The notes: a model not told the origin generated them from the sequence alone. A stretch of DNA of 64,000 nt from Zhengitettix transpicula (GCA_037074705.1 CM073590.1:160764746-160828745); one strand, 5' to 3'. Counted from the stretch's first letter, positions 39,050 through 51,252 are shown. Numbers and translations are program-made.

Positions 39050-39313
39050 ACACACAAAATTAAGTGATGATATGAATACCACACAACATTTCTGGGATCC
39101 GCAGGTGATTGGAAAAAACACGAGTGAGAAGCAACACAACAGCACAATTACAGTTGATAAACTAGATACCTTTTGAGTTTGTCAACTGCAATTGTGAATT
39201 TGTGTCACTCCTGGCTTTTGAGGTTTTTTTCAATTACCTGACAAAAGGGACAAGGATCCCAGAAATGAGGTGTTTATATCATCACTTAATTTTGTCTGTA
39301 TTTGGCTATTTAA
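39050..39313. mobile_element. Long inverted-repeat element with hammerhead-like arms, copy 2
   Basis: The arms begin with complementary ACACAAAATTAAGTGATGAT and ATCATCACTTAATTTTGT sequences. The plus arm has CTGACAA (39238-39244), a perfect GGGA/TCCC stem and GAAAT. The minus arm has lost the segment between CTG and GGATCCC. It lies downstream, in the sense direction, of the Penelope-like fragment at 39.6-40.8 kb. Confidence 0.65.
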
Positions 39314-39579
39314 TCTAATTATGATATTGTGACTTATATGGGTACATTATAGCCTTGGCAGTTATCTCTACTCACTGCATATGAAGATTCTGCTGCTTCA
39401 CTGTCCTATAAATATGAATTTAACACTAATAGTCATATCTAAATTACTGTCACATGTTGAAACCCCATTATCTAGATGAAACATCAGTGGCTTGTTTCTG
39501 TTTAGTATTGTAATGTGTCTTGTAGGAACCACTATCTGATATAAATACTACAGTCCTCACAACAGTCATACACAAGTCA

Positions 39580-40780
39580 AAATTTATACTAGATATTGGA
39601 TGTCCAGATATTTCCAAAAGAACTGAAATATGTAAGACATATGTAAGACAAAATCAGTACAAATAGGATATTTGGAAATATATAAATGAACAGTAAGAAA
39701 ACAATTAAAAGTATCAGATGGAAACATTTCTGCCTTACACAAGAGTGGCTTTGAATAAAATAACTTGCCTGTTGTAGAAAGATTGCATTTAATCTGTTTT
39801 CCACCCATAACTTTTCAGAACATATAATCAGGACACATCATGGTGATTTTTACATTGAACTCCTTAACATAATCAAATACCCAAAGAACAAACTAATATA
39901 CAAGGTATACATTAATATGTTGCACACTTTTCATATTGCAAAATAATAATTTATTTGTGGTTGAAATCTCTAGCTTGGATTGTAGGTAAGAGTCATCAAG
40001 ATGTAATTAGTTAGTGCAGTCCAGAAAAGTGGTTTCTGGATTTGATTGTAGACCAGTATGAGGTGATCTGCAGTGTATTCTATTTATCAAAGCATTAAGG
40101 ATTCTGTTGATGTAAATTAACTTAATATTCCAGGTGGAGTAAATGTGGGCTTCCTGTCTGTTAGGCTGTAAGGGAGGGATCATTTGGTGAGGTTAGGGTG
40201 ACAACTGGTGAAGTTGTTTGTAGGTTTGAAGTGGTAATTAGATCATAACAATGGTTTATGTCAACATCAAGAAAGGTGAGAGTGGTGGGGAAATATTTCC
40301 ATGTGAAGTTAACTAAATATTTTGTTTTTACGTTTTGGAAAGTTCAGGCAGGAAATCTTGCCTATGGATCCATAGCATGAAGATATCATTTATGAGGTGG
40401 AAACAAGTTTAAAATTTCAACAGGAGTTTAAATAGTCCTATTCCAGATGTCCCATGAACAGGTTGGCATAGGAGGGAGCCATCCAGGTTCCAATGACTGT
40501 TCTGATTAAGTTATTGTAGATTTTGTCTATCAAAGAAAAGTAATTTCTGGTGAGGAAAATTTGTGTGATGGCAAGACTGTGGTGGGGAATGATACTGATT
40601 TGTTTGCGAGACAATAAATATTTGTGTGTAGGAAGGTATTTATGTGGGGGTTGTTTTGTAAAGAGATATAGCATTTAAAGTACCCAGTAAGGTAACACCA
40701 TTGTAAATTGTTAATGGTAATTATTACTCTCTGTTGAAGGCCACTCAAAGTTTATTTGCATAAACCTTTGATTTCATAAA
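39580..40780 (-). pseudogene. Penelope-like element reverse transcriptase, broken
   Basis: Leftward order: LQQRVIITINNLQWCYLTG (40.7 kb), TWMAPSYANLFMGHLE (40.44-40.49 kb), FHLINDIFMLW (40.39 kb), LSFLDVDINHCYDL (40.25 kb) and IKLIYINRILNALINR (about 40.1 kb). These match, in order, the RT blocks of Penelope-like elements, including 'G-T-x-M-A-P-x-Y-A-N' and 'F-L-D-V'. The catalytic Y-I-D-D is changed to LIND, so the polymerase is dead. Frame changes lie between the blocks. Confidence 0.75.
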
Positions 40781-41677
40781 TCCCCAAATATAAGTCCTAA
40801 GTGGTGACGTGAGATTTCCTTACCTGTCCAATCAGTTCACATCACCATTTCATGAATAACCCTTCCAGGACATTTTTCTTGTAACAATGTGATAGTCTCA
40901 CTTGCTATGTGACCTGCAGTCTATTGTTTTGGAAGAAAATTAATTGTTCGTGTAGAATTTGCCAGATGTGGCACAAGTCACACAAAAAAATACATTTTGA
41001 AAATACTATTTTATGATTTCTACTTAATGTTGAATTTTGTTTATTTTAAGGAATATTCAAAATGATACCATTTCAAGTTCCGTCACACTTACTGAGAAGA
41101 TGCAGCATCTCGTATTAACTTAGGTTTTATTGATATGGCAAAAATCTTTCTCATCAGTTATTAATGACTTAATACACAATTACATAATAAAATTTAATTA
41201 ATTCAATTGAAACAAAGCTGGAAGTGTTTATTATTCTATATAAAACATGTCAGAACTTCATAGAAAATATCAGTCACTAAAACGCTGGTTAATTCTCAAA
41301 AAATTATTATTTTATCTATTTCACTTGACGAAAAACCATATGTTAGTATTATTTCAAATATGTGTTGCTTCTAACTAATTACTTTTATGTAAGTGCCAAC
41401 TATAAGTCAATGTGAGGACATTTACAATCTACATTACACAATGAATTTGGTTCTTACATTATTTTGTTCAAAATACACATTCAAGAATACTAACTCAGCA
41501 CAGTTACATCAATGCAATAATTTTGTCATAATAATTATATTTTAAAGAAATTAATATTCCAATGGAATTTATAAAATTTTATTACAATGTAATATGATCC
41601 TGAAGAATATTTTTCATTGGTTTTATATAGTTCTGCAGCAATACATCATGTAGCACTTTATGATATGTTCATAATTT
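40781..41677. other. Non-coding DNA
   Basis: Non-coding; distal end of the 3' flank of the secreted-protein gene. Confidence 0.4.
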
Positions 41678-41683
41678 TTTATT
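41678..41683 (-). terminator. Poly(A) signal AATAAA
   Basis: Canonical AATAAA on the minus strand, 80 nt after the stop codon of the secreted-protein gene. Confidence 0.6.
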
Positions 41684-41762
41684 ATGCAGAAAAATAATTG
41701 ACTTTTCTACAGATACAGCCATCATTCACCACATGTTTCATCTTTTATGTTTTTAGGATGAA

Positions 41763-43293
41763 TCAGCCCATGCCTAGCTGCCATCCTGGTTCTGCTGGAG
41801 TAGTTTCATAGTTTGTGCTGTTCATGGGCAATCTTTCATTCTCTGATTCTGTCACATTTTCTGATGATCTTCTGGAAGGAAATACTATTTTATTAAATTT
41901 AATGGCAAAATACCATATTACACAAGTATTGAAATGATTTCAGTATTTTAAAATTCAATTCTTTTAAAAGTTTTGTGCTAGTAAAGCTCTATATGATATT
42001 ATTATCTAGTTCTCTGTCCCTCCACATACAACCCCTTAAATTTCATTGGTTTCTGGTAGCAATTTAATAAGTCCTATCTCAAATGAGGACAGTTGGAAAG
42101 CTTGAAATCAATAGACATGAAACTTTTGAAATGTGAAGCTTGAATAGACTAGAAAGTATGGGAAATGTAAGAAGACTTTGGAGGACACCAACTAGAAGTT
42201 GTCGAAGATGGGATACATTTTGACACATCCTAGTTAAATTAAATTAGTGATGGAAGATATAATGGGCACCAATAATGATCGGGGAAACTTGTGTTCACAG
42301 TATGTGGATAAGATAATTAAAAATATAAGTTTAACAAAATGTGTTATTTGAATAGGCTTGCCCAGAAAATAACAAGTAGAGTTAAGTCAAACCAAACACT
42401 AGACTGTTAAAAAACACAATTGATTAATCATGATCATTAACTAAGTAATTTTAGACTGTATATGGCCAATCAATTGTGAAATTCTGTATTAGTCAAACAT
42501 TTATAGATTAAGGTTTCAATATTAATATACTAAAATGACTTTATATAATCAGCTTTCTACAAAGAACTTTTATTATTATAGCAATAGAAATCAACTATCA
42601 GGGTTAAAACTCACTTACTTTTGTTCTTCTTTCATATCTTCACCTCCTTCAGTTGATTCATCACTTGAAGCTTCCCGTCTTTAAAATGTAATACAAAATT
42701 ATCTACATCAAAGTTACTCATATTTCATGACCAAAGCATTCAATACTGAATACATACCGTTTTGATGATTCTTTAGATTCGGCAGACTCTCTTTCTTCAC
42801 TCGATGTTTCACGTCTGTAATGAATTCATAATTAAAACATTCACTGATGAGAGAAATTGTAAGTAAAAAATTAAAACAATTACCTTTCCTTAGATTCCTG
42901 TGATTCTAACGAGTCCTTCTCCTCACTGGAACTTTCTCTTCTAGAAAAATAAAAAATCAGGTAAATCTCAGATACAGACAGGAGCTCAGATAAAATGCTA
43001 TAATTATTTTATTATTGACCAGAAGTAAAATTTGAGTATCTACTTAATAAATTTGGGGAGGAAAAATAAAATCTTCAGTTCCTATTTTTAAAAATATATA
43101 TTATTGCAGATAAGCTATCATTTTCATGCAAGAGTTAGTGTGATTTTCTCAATATTTTTCCAAATAATATAAGAAAATTGACTTGAAAATTAAAAAGCTT
43201 ATACCTTAGCTTAGTGTTGATTTCCTCATCTGCATGGCTCACTAAAAGGCATGCTAGTGTTACCACTATAAATACCTGTACACAAAAATACAT
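41763..43293 (-). CDS. Small secreted Ser/Glu-rich precursor; exon-repeat gene with dibasic junctions
   Basis: Five exons on the minus strand: 43205-43275, 42884-42940, 42758-42814, 42619-42678 and 41763-41871. All have AG acceptors and GT donors (GTAT, GTAA, GTATGT, GTAAGT). Introns between the repeat exons are only 69 and 79 bp. The first exon encodes VFIVVTLACLLVSHA then DEEINTKL, a signal-peptide hydrophobic core with a likely cut after SHA. The next three exons, 57, 57 and 60 nt, each encode a unit starting R-E-x-S-S-(E/D)-E. All four junctions are phase 2, and each split codon plus the next one makes RR, RR, RR and KR. The last exon has two Asn glycosylation sites (NVT, NST) and ends PGWQLGMG. 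The total is about 123 residues. Two starts are possible: read-through to ATG at 43291-43293 (MYFCVQ, weak context, used here), or an upstream exon at 51253-51270. The function is unknown to me: a peptide precursor or an acidic phosphoprotein is plausible. Confidence 0.8.
41872..42618 (-). other. Last intron of the secreted-protein gene
   Basis: 747 bp, from GTAAGT to TTCCTTCCAG. No element recognised inside. Confidence 0.7.
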
Positions 43294-43849
43294 ATATTAT
43301 TTCATAGTAGCTACAAAATGCAACAGCCCACTAACTGTCACATAAATACAAGAAATAAATTGTTGACATAAAGTTGAAAATTTGAGATTCTCATCCTCCC
43401 ATTGCAAAACATACACACACACACACACAAAGATAACTATACATAGTGCAGTTAACTAAAATACGAAGAAGGGGAAAAAAATTAAATGTGCTCATTATCC
43501 ACTGTCATGTGATCAATTATTCTGCCTCTTTTTCCCATTTAATTCATATTGGCATTTACAACAATGTATAATTAAAAACACCTTGATCACATGGACATTC
43601 ACATAGTTTACTTTTCTTGAATAGATTATATTTATAAAATTCTGTGGTTTGTAATGAGAAGCTTGATGATGATCTGTCATTTATGATAGATAAGAGGGTA
43701 GTCCCATAAATACCCAAACTGATGTATAAATGGCGTGTTGCTGTTTGAAAAATGAAAGTGGTCTAAAGTACCAACCTTTTAAAGCTTAATATTGTTTATT
43801 ATTTGTTCGAAAGCCATCAATAGTGAACACTGTGAATGAATTTCTAAAC

Positions 43850-44840
43850 ATGGAAAAAATTGGTCATCGTTATGTGGTGCAATACCTTCATTTGAAACGT
43901 CTTAGTCCAACCAATATCGAGCTATATTCTACTTGAGGAAATCGGTTCCCTTCGTTTACAACAATAAAATATTGCATAGTAAAGTTTAAAGGAGGCCATA
44001 CAGGTGCCAAGACAAACACCGCAGTGGTCGACCTAATGAATTGACCACGCCAGAAATGGTGACGGAAATCCACAAATTAGTATTGGGTGACCGTCGGCTG
44101 AAAGTACGCGAGCTAGCAGAAGATAGGCATTTCAAAAAAGTGCTGTACGCGAAAGCTGTTGAATGATTCTTACAATGGAACAAAATCAGCGCCGTGAAAA
44201 CATTTGATGCTGAGAACAATAAAACCGAGTCTTTGAGTCGATTCGTAACAAATGAATGAAACATGAGTTCATCGCTTCACATCTGAGACGAAAGAACAGT
44301 CAAATTAATGGGCTGAAAGATTAGAAAAGAAGGAGAAGACAGTTACATCTGCTGGTTAGGACATGACGTTAACTTTTGGATGCGTGTGGAACAGTTTTCA
44401 TTGATTATCTTCAAAAAGGAAAAACGATCAACGACGAATATCATACGTACTAATTACAACGTTTGAGTGATGAAATCAAGAAAAAATATTGCCGCATTTG
44501 GCGAAAAATAAAGTGTTGTGTTCATCACGACAATGCACTATTTCACACAACCATTATCGCGATGGCCAAAATCAATCAGTTAAAGTTTGATTGCTTCCTA
44601 ACGCACCCTATTACTCAGATTATTTTCTCTTTCCAAACTCGAAAAAGGGCTATGTGGTAAAAGATTTACCAACAATGAAGAAGTGGAGTCTGCGCTTAAT
44701 GGATATTTTGAGGAGTTCGATGGTTCTCACTTTAAGAAGGGTATCAAAGCTCTGGTGTTCTGGAACTATCCTCGTATATTAATATTATTAATAGGTGTGT
44801 GTCGAAATAGAAGACTTCAAAAGAAAGAAATTGAAGAGAA
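43850..44840 (+). pseudogene. Mariner transposase, dead copy
   Basis: From ATG at 43850: MEKIGHRYVVQYLHLKRLSP (helix-turn-helix start), FKGGHTG, DDRRLKVRELAE (linker), CVHHDNALFHT (44.52 kb; second catalytic Asp block), APYYSDYFLFP (third Asp block), then NNEEVESALNGYFEEFD and FKKGIKAL near the C-terminus. All are typical of mariner in order and spacing. At least three stops and two frame changes break it. Length matches a full-length mariner ORF of about 345 codons. Terminal inverted repeats could not be placed with confidence. Confidence 0.85.
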
Positions 44841-45010
44841 TTAATTATTGTTCAATTTTTGTCAACAATCTGTGAAGTATTGGTGACAATATAACCTGTT
44901 ATAAATAAGGTAGTCGTGATGTTTAAACATGAGACTACATAAATGATATTATTTAGTTTCAGTGTAACTTCTTCATAGTAGCATATAATAAAAACATATA
45001 GCATTTCAAT

Positions 45011-45454
45011 AAATCACACTTAAATGGAAGACATAACATATCTTTGTTGGTGTCTTACGGTGATTATAGATCACAATAGTTTCAAAATGGGAAAATGTTA
45101 CGTGTAATAATGTTCTCATAGTACAAATATTTACATAAGAAGTTAAAATTATTGGTAATGTGGACTATTAACTAAACTTTCAGAAGTAATTTTCTCTGGT
45201 AGTTGGGAAACTAAATTTTATAATCAAACATAAATAAAAATAAGAACCTCGTAAAATCGTGACCTTATCAATCACCCAATGTTCAAGTAACGATTAGGAG
45301 AAGTTAAAGAAAGAATAAAACTACGCAACGGGGAAAAATACGGTCTCAGGGCCCTAGCCCACGAATTACTTAAGCCACGGATGTTGCGGTTAATCACACT
45401 TAAATACAAGAAATAAAATATCATTGTCGTGTCTTACGGTGATTAAAGATCACG
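45011..45454. repeat. 70-bp imperfect direct repeat
   Basis: 45011-45080 and 45391-45454 share AATCACACTTAAAT, then GTGTCTTACGGTGATTA, then GATCAC, 380 bp apart. It could be the remains of a terminal repeat or a segmental duplication. Confidence 0.65.
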
Positions 45455-46432
45455 CTGGTCACAATCCAGCCTTGTACTTCGTGTGATTTTGCTACGCACG
45501 AACTGTCTCTCCAGGGGTCCGTCCGCTTATGTTCAGTTCGTGGATCAAGGTTGCCGTAACAAAGTGTTAGAATTGCGTTGTAATTCTGACTCTGGATGTA
45601 GAGATTCTGACAAACATGTATAACAATACGTCGATCGTTTTTTGGCGATAATTACGGTGAAGTGGGCTGAGTGAAAGGGAATATTTTTGATAAAGATTTC
45701 TTCTTGGTTTCCATTGAATATGCGGATAAAAATAATTTGACAGTACCAGAAGAAAGTATAATAAAACAAGTTGAAAAACAAACTATAAAGATACAATTCG
45801 GTGTTTTGGCGTCAGAATATGTGTACTGAATTAAGATTTTTCTCTTCGGAATCTTTGTTTCAACCTCTCTTCTTTCATAATAATTATTAATTTTCCAATC
45901 TACTACTATCTACCTACGACATGAAAAAAGGGTACACTAATTATTTCCCGCAATCGCCAGTATTTTTAAAATACGATTTAAGTTCACGATCCTCAACTTC
46001 ACAGAAAAATACCTCGATGACAAAAAATAATAGTGACCTTTTTAACCTCTCAAATTAAAAATGAATCATGTTTCCTGACTTGCATTGGATTTAATTAGAT
46101 CTGTGGACCACTTGATGTAATTTAATCCTCGGATAAGATATAAGAGCGTCCCAAAGGCTCTAAATTGTCAACTACCGGTTGGAAATGAGCGCAAAGGACG
46201 ACGCTGATGAGGGGAAGGCAAAGGGGACAAGGACCTTAAAGAGGATGTTTCATCACTCTGTCTGACTCGTTAAGTTCAAATAAAATGTTTCCCAAAACCT
46301 GATCAGTAAGAGAAAAATATTATTCCTACAATGCGGAAGATTTAAGCAATTTAACAAGGCCGTATAACCGTGGCCCTATGTTTCACTTTCCAGTAGTCGT
46401 AATATTGAAATGACGGAGTAATATTCTCAGTT

Positions 46433-46573
46433 TATTTTTAGGTTTTTGTCTATGTTTATGATGAGTGATCCTATTTTATAAGAGGGGTGTTGTTACTGTG
46501 TAAATTACCCTCTACATAGCCTGCCAACACCTTATTCTTCCTTTTTAGGTTTTGTCTATGTTTATGATGTGTG
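46433..46573. repeat. Short direct repeat
   Basis: TTTTAGGTTTTTGTCTATG followed by TTTATGATG occurs at 46437 and, with one T fewer, near 46546; about 110 bp apart. Confidence 0.7.
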
Positions 46574-47936
46574 CTGTAAAATAGCCGAAGAGTAAGTGAA
46601 GTCAGGAGAAAGGTGAAAATAGGTGTAAAGATCCATGTTCTGCCGCGACAAGTTTCGCCAATGCAAATATAATTGGGACTATAGGTAATAAAAACAAACA
46701 GGTCGTGTCATCATTGTTATAGCAACATATTTTGTGTTTTATTCCAGGTTAGCAATTGGCCAAAATTATTCGCTGGTTTACCCCCAAAGTCTAAGACTTA
46801 GGTCTAAAAGTAGTCCTCCAAATTTAACACCCTAATTCACCCCGCATTTACTATTCGTTATTTAATTAAATCTTTAATCACTTTCTTAATTTCAAAGGCT
46901 GATAAAAAATATCCTCGTGTATAGAAATAAATAAATCACTTCTCACTTTAATGGAAATTGTGAATGTGAGAATATCTGAAACCATGGTGTCTTAGAGCAT
47001 TTAAACTGGTCCTACGACGCAGCTTTTACAATCTCAATTGTTTCCTTTCTTTTGCTAGTATATTATCTAGAGCAAATTGTAAAACCCAGTCAGATTCAAT
47101 TCAAAATTAACGCTGCGCTGGAATATTTTGGTAAATGGTGGTAAAGTTTCTAGAACGGTACGGCTGTTGTTTACAGTGATCGTTACGATGTTTGATGGCA
47201 TCTACCTGAAGTGACCGGTATTATATGTTTCGCAGAAATACCTTAGATAGACAAGTATTATGCTCAAATGAAACAACTTCATAAGTCAAATAATAGTTTC
47301 GTCTATACATGTCATAAATTCTAGTAATTTTACTTTATCTTTCCGTTTCATGCATTACAGGACCCTAAACGGAACAAATATAAATTCTGTCACTCTTTGT
47401 CTTTAGACAAAATTTCTAATATTAAAAAAACGAGTTTTTAAATGCTATGGGAAGGATTTTACACGCCTTATTAATGAACAGGTTCTCTCTGATCGTTAAA
47501 TAAATTTGAATAACCTAAAAGTTCAAACTTCAGTTCATGATGGTGGCCAACGAAGTCATATTCTTTCTTTTAACCGATTTTGGCGAAACTTCAAAAAAAG
47601 AATGTAATGAAATGTAAAATTTTAAAGGTGAAGGAAACCTTTACCTAATTAACTGATATGAACTCCGTTTAAGTTCCTAGGTTTTTTATAGATCAACTCT
47701 GTTTACCATTATTTTAATCTATCCTACTACTTAGTGTCTGCCAACAGGGTACATGACAAATACCTCCACAGTTTCTCTCTCGTAGTCTACATGCCGCCCA
47801 TAATAACCGCTTAAATTGATTACCTAATCTGAAATTGGCAGTTTATCGGATTATCGATAGATATACTAAGTAATAAGCAGTATATAAGTGAATTTAATTT
47901 AAAACACTTGATATTTGAACAATGATTTATAATTAA

Positions 47937-48165
47937 TAAGAAATATAGCCAATTCAGACAAAAGAGTGATAATATAAATACCTCACAACGTTTTTGGGAT
48001 CCGTGAGCCTCAAATTTTGAGTTTTGTCAACTGGCAATTGCAGTTGTATCGCTCTGACATAAGGGACAAGGATTCCAGAAACGTTGTGTGGTGCTTATAT
48101 TATCACTTTCTTGTCTGAATTGGCTATCTTTCTTATTCGTTATTTTCAATCAGACGTAAATTTTT
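47937..48165. mobile_element. Long inverted-repeat element with hammerhead-like arms, copy 3
   Basis: The outer ends TATAGCCAATTCAGACAAAAG and CTTGTCTGAATTGGCTAT are complementary. The plus arm has CTGACAT (48053-48059) and CCAGAAACGTTGTGTGG. The minus arm is partly deleted. Given in two parts, the left outer end is TATAGCCAATTCAG then ACAAAAG. Confidence 0.7.
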
Positions 48166-48459
48166 CATTTTAAATGAGTTATAAGTTAACACGTAAAAGA
48201 AGAAAATAGACTAAAGCACTACCTTATCAATAGAATACACCGTAGAAAAATATTTGTGCCTAACTCTAACCCTAATGTTACGAACTATTTTCATCCTGGT
48301 TCGAAGCTACTTTTCATCAAAGCAGAAATAGACTGTGGCCCACGTACAATCTGCGGGACTCAGCAATACCACTCAAAACTATTTATTACTGGATAAATTA
48401 TATTAAACGTGACCTTACGATCACTGAAGATTTGTCCTAAATAAATATTTCATGGCAAC

Positions 48460-48960
48460 GTGATTACAAACCGTTTTATAAAGTTCTTTAAGGCTATTGT
48501 GATGGTAGACATCTCACACTACCGAGTGCATAACATCCTGCATTTGGATCTGCATACGGAAAAGCCTAGTGAGGGACGCATACCGCGTTTGTTTACTGAA
48601 GAAAATAAGAGAAGAACAACATTTCAAAAATGTGTTGTTAGGATTGCTGATAAATCCAAATGACGTCCAGCGCCGTTTCGTGACCAGATGAAATTGGATT
48701 CACCAATTTCAATCCGGAGACAAAATGACTGTCGAAAACCGGGATGGAGAAGGTTTGAGTGTGAATACTGTTTTGTTAGTCTGGGGACTGACATGCAATC
48801 TTCAGAGATGGATATTTGGTAAAGGAAATAATGCATATTATTACGCATCATTATTCGACCGTTTCTACAGTGAAATGAAGCAGGAGCGACCAAGGTCGAA
48901 CAACTCGACATTCGACTGTTTTTTTTTCTGTTTCTGTTTTCTAACCTCAAAAATAAGCTT
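48460..48960 (+). pseudogene. Second mariner transposase fragment
   Basis: HYRVHNILHLDL and RIPRLFTEENKRR match the 'R-V-H-x-I-L-x-x-x-L' and 'W-V-P-x-L-L' region of mariner. After a frame change come TRWNWIHQFQSGDK and NAYYYASLFDRFYSEMKQ (the 'Y-Y-A-S-L-L-D-R-L' block). It stops at about 48910 in a T run, before the HDNA block, so it is 3'-truncated. It is distinct from the copy at 43.85 kb. Confidence 0.75.
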
Positions 48961-49350
48961 ACAGAGAATAAAAGTCGAGTTAAATTTATATTATGTTGAT
49001 AAATACATTTTTAATTTTTCTATTCATATAATTGCTATATTTACCTTTACTCTCGCACTTACTAAATCAGACCACATAATAATCACTTGCTTTGTTGACG
49101 TCGAGTATAATTTACTTCAAGTAAATATAATGATCAAGAATCTTTATTTATCAATGGTGTGCTTTACAGACATAGAATGCTCTTCTATATTGTTTTCTCT
49201 TTTATATAGTTGCTTATGTTTCGTGTTTATGAAATCACTTCTATCGACGGATATCTTCAGTGACGTGATTGCCTTTGCAAAAGTATTAGTTTTTGGACAG
49301 TCCTTTTGTTCTAAATTCACGTAAATTTTTTCAGCGCATAATTGCCGTTA

Positions 49351-49627
49351 GTTAATCTTTTTATTTAAATTAGTTAACAATGAATGAACATATAGAAACA
49401 TAATTTTTTCAGCGCATATTTGCTGGCGGTTCAAGTTGTTTAAATATTCCCTAAGATAATTACATTTAATTAATAGCAGCAAATATGCGCTGAAAAAATT
49501 GTTTCTATATGTTCATTCATTGTTAACTAATTTTCCTCGCTTATAACTTTAAATATGAAATTAAATGTGTGGGTATTTATGTTTCATTTTCACACTTTTT
49601 AATTATCTTTTAAATAAAAAGATTAAC
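49351..49627. mobile_element. Palindromic MITE-like unit with TA flanks
   Basis: Ends GTTAATCTTTTTATTTAAA and TTTAAATAAAAAGATTAAC are perfect inverted repeats, each bordered by TA. A second inner inverted repeat of 53-55 bp (49371-49425 and 49477-49529) contains TTTTTTCAGCGCATATTTGC. The TA border suggests a Tc1/mariner-type target. Caution: a direct repeat crossing the right end (see 49560-50280) weakens the boundary. Confidence 0.55.
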
Positions 49628-50280
49628 TATTTATATATGACATTGTGAAAGAACTCCATTGAAAACCTTATAAAAGTAATCGAAGCAGGGTTTCTCCGTA
49701 ATAATTCAATACATAGAATTTAATGACCGTTACGTTGAGCATTTTTTTGCGTAATATTAGAGACCCGATAAAATATAATGTTATCACTCAATAACACTTT
49801 CCGTATTAATATATTTAAAAAGATTTCTTTTCTTACAGCAAGTATTAATTATTTTTGTGGATTTTGTATTTTGGATGAGCTTTATTTAATCAATGTGACA
49901 AAATTTAATATGTAAAGAAAGATTAAAAGTGGATGTCAATCATTGTTCTCAAAATATGTTGACAGCTAAATGAAAGTATATGTAAATTGAATCAATAAAA
50001 TCTATTTCCTAATTTCACGTTTGTTGCCATTCTGCAATGGATCTTTGAATGCTGCGGTTGAAGTTTCTAAATTTACAAACCAAACCAACATTTTAAACGT
50101 GTAAGCAGAAAAATTCGGAAAATGGAACATATAGCAGTTTCACCCCTTTTAATTATCGTTGGGATAAAGTCGATAAATACTAATTATTTATATACATTTT
50201 GAAATAATTCCAAAACAGGGATTCATCGTAATAATTTAACACATGGAAATGAATGGTTGTAACTTTGAGCAATGATTGGG
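49560..50280. repeat. Imperfect direct repeat of about 150-200 bp
   Basis: 49575-49760 and 50135-50280 share TTTTAATTATC, then ATTATTTATATA-like, then CAGGGWTTCWYCGTAATAAT and a GTWACKTTGAGCA block, in the same order. Confidence 0.55.
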
Positions 50281-51252
50281 TCTGGAGGTTTCGAAGTTTT
50301 ATAACAACAGAAAAGTAAACTTTCTATGAGTAAGACGAAATAAGTTTTCATAATTACGTATAAAACTGAGTTTGATTTGAAAAGAAATCATGTATGTAAG
50401 AGAGTCTATGAAACTAAATTAATTTTAAAAGAAGTGATAGAAAATTAACCATGAATTCAGTTTTTAAAAATGTGTTTGTTTAGTCAATTTATATGGTTAT
50501 TTTGACCTTCTACATTCAAGAAAACTTCATTTTTAATAGTTCGATATATTGGTTAAATACCATTACTTCAACTTGATTATGTGTCTACTCTCCTGTTTCC
50601 TTTTAATATGCATTCATTTTTCTCCATAACTATCTAACATATGTAACATAATAAATGGAATAGTCTAAACATACACATTGCGGAATTTCGATTTTGGATA
50701 CAAAAGTGATTATTAAACGCCTATTAAATTAATGAACGACGCGCAATTGCAAGAATAATTCATAACTCTTGCTATAACTTTGTTCCGCTTCTGTCACGTA
50801 GTAGAATTCATTTCCACTGACAATCTCGGAAGACAAAATAGGGGATCCGCTAACAATAATTTTGAAAATATATTTTAAGCGCATTACTTTATAAATGAAC
50901 GCTATAACCAATTCACATTCGTTATAATTTTTAATTTTCGTTTTTTCATCTGTACTGAGATCACCGAACTTTTAGGATGGGATCATTGATAGTTCGGGTA
51001 ACAACGACCGAATTATTCACACTCCAACACGACAAAAAAAAATACTCGATATACGCGGCGTCGAAAGTTTGAATCGAGTATTTGCAATGGAGTAACTCGC
51101 GCAGTTCTCTTTCTTAACTGGTAAGGCGGCGGAGGAGGAAATAATTGAAAGTACCCTCGTACACAACAAATGCAACGAAGCGAATACAGCGTCGGATTTA
51201 ATAAAGAAATGGGCAAAGTATGAGGAGGGTGAAAGCTACAGCGAATACTTAC

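Larger units (their letters stand above)
43276..51252 (-). other. Candidate 8-kb first intron
   Basis: If the upstream exon at 51.25 kb is used, this is intron 1, ending TTTTTGTGTACAG. It holds a CA repeat (about 43409-43430), two dead mariners in the opposite orientation, an inverted-repeat element and a palindromic MITE-like unit. 45.0-47.9 kb and 50.3-51.0 kb otherwise show nothing coding. Confidence 0.45.

Noticed and set aside
43884..43900. Minus-strand ATGAAG followed by GTATTG, looked like a first exon for the secreted gene
   Set aside because: It falls in the antisense of the mariner reading frame, and the donor is poor; the candidates at 43293 and 51270 are better.
48266..48276. CTAACCCTAA, telomere-like
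   Set aside because: A single short occurrence, not an array, and not the usual arthropod TTAGG repeat.
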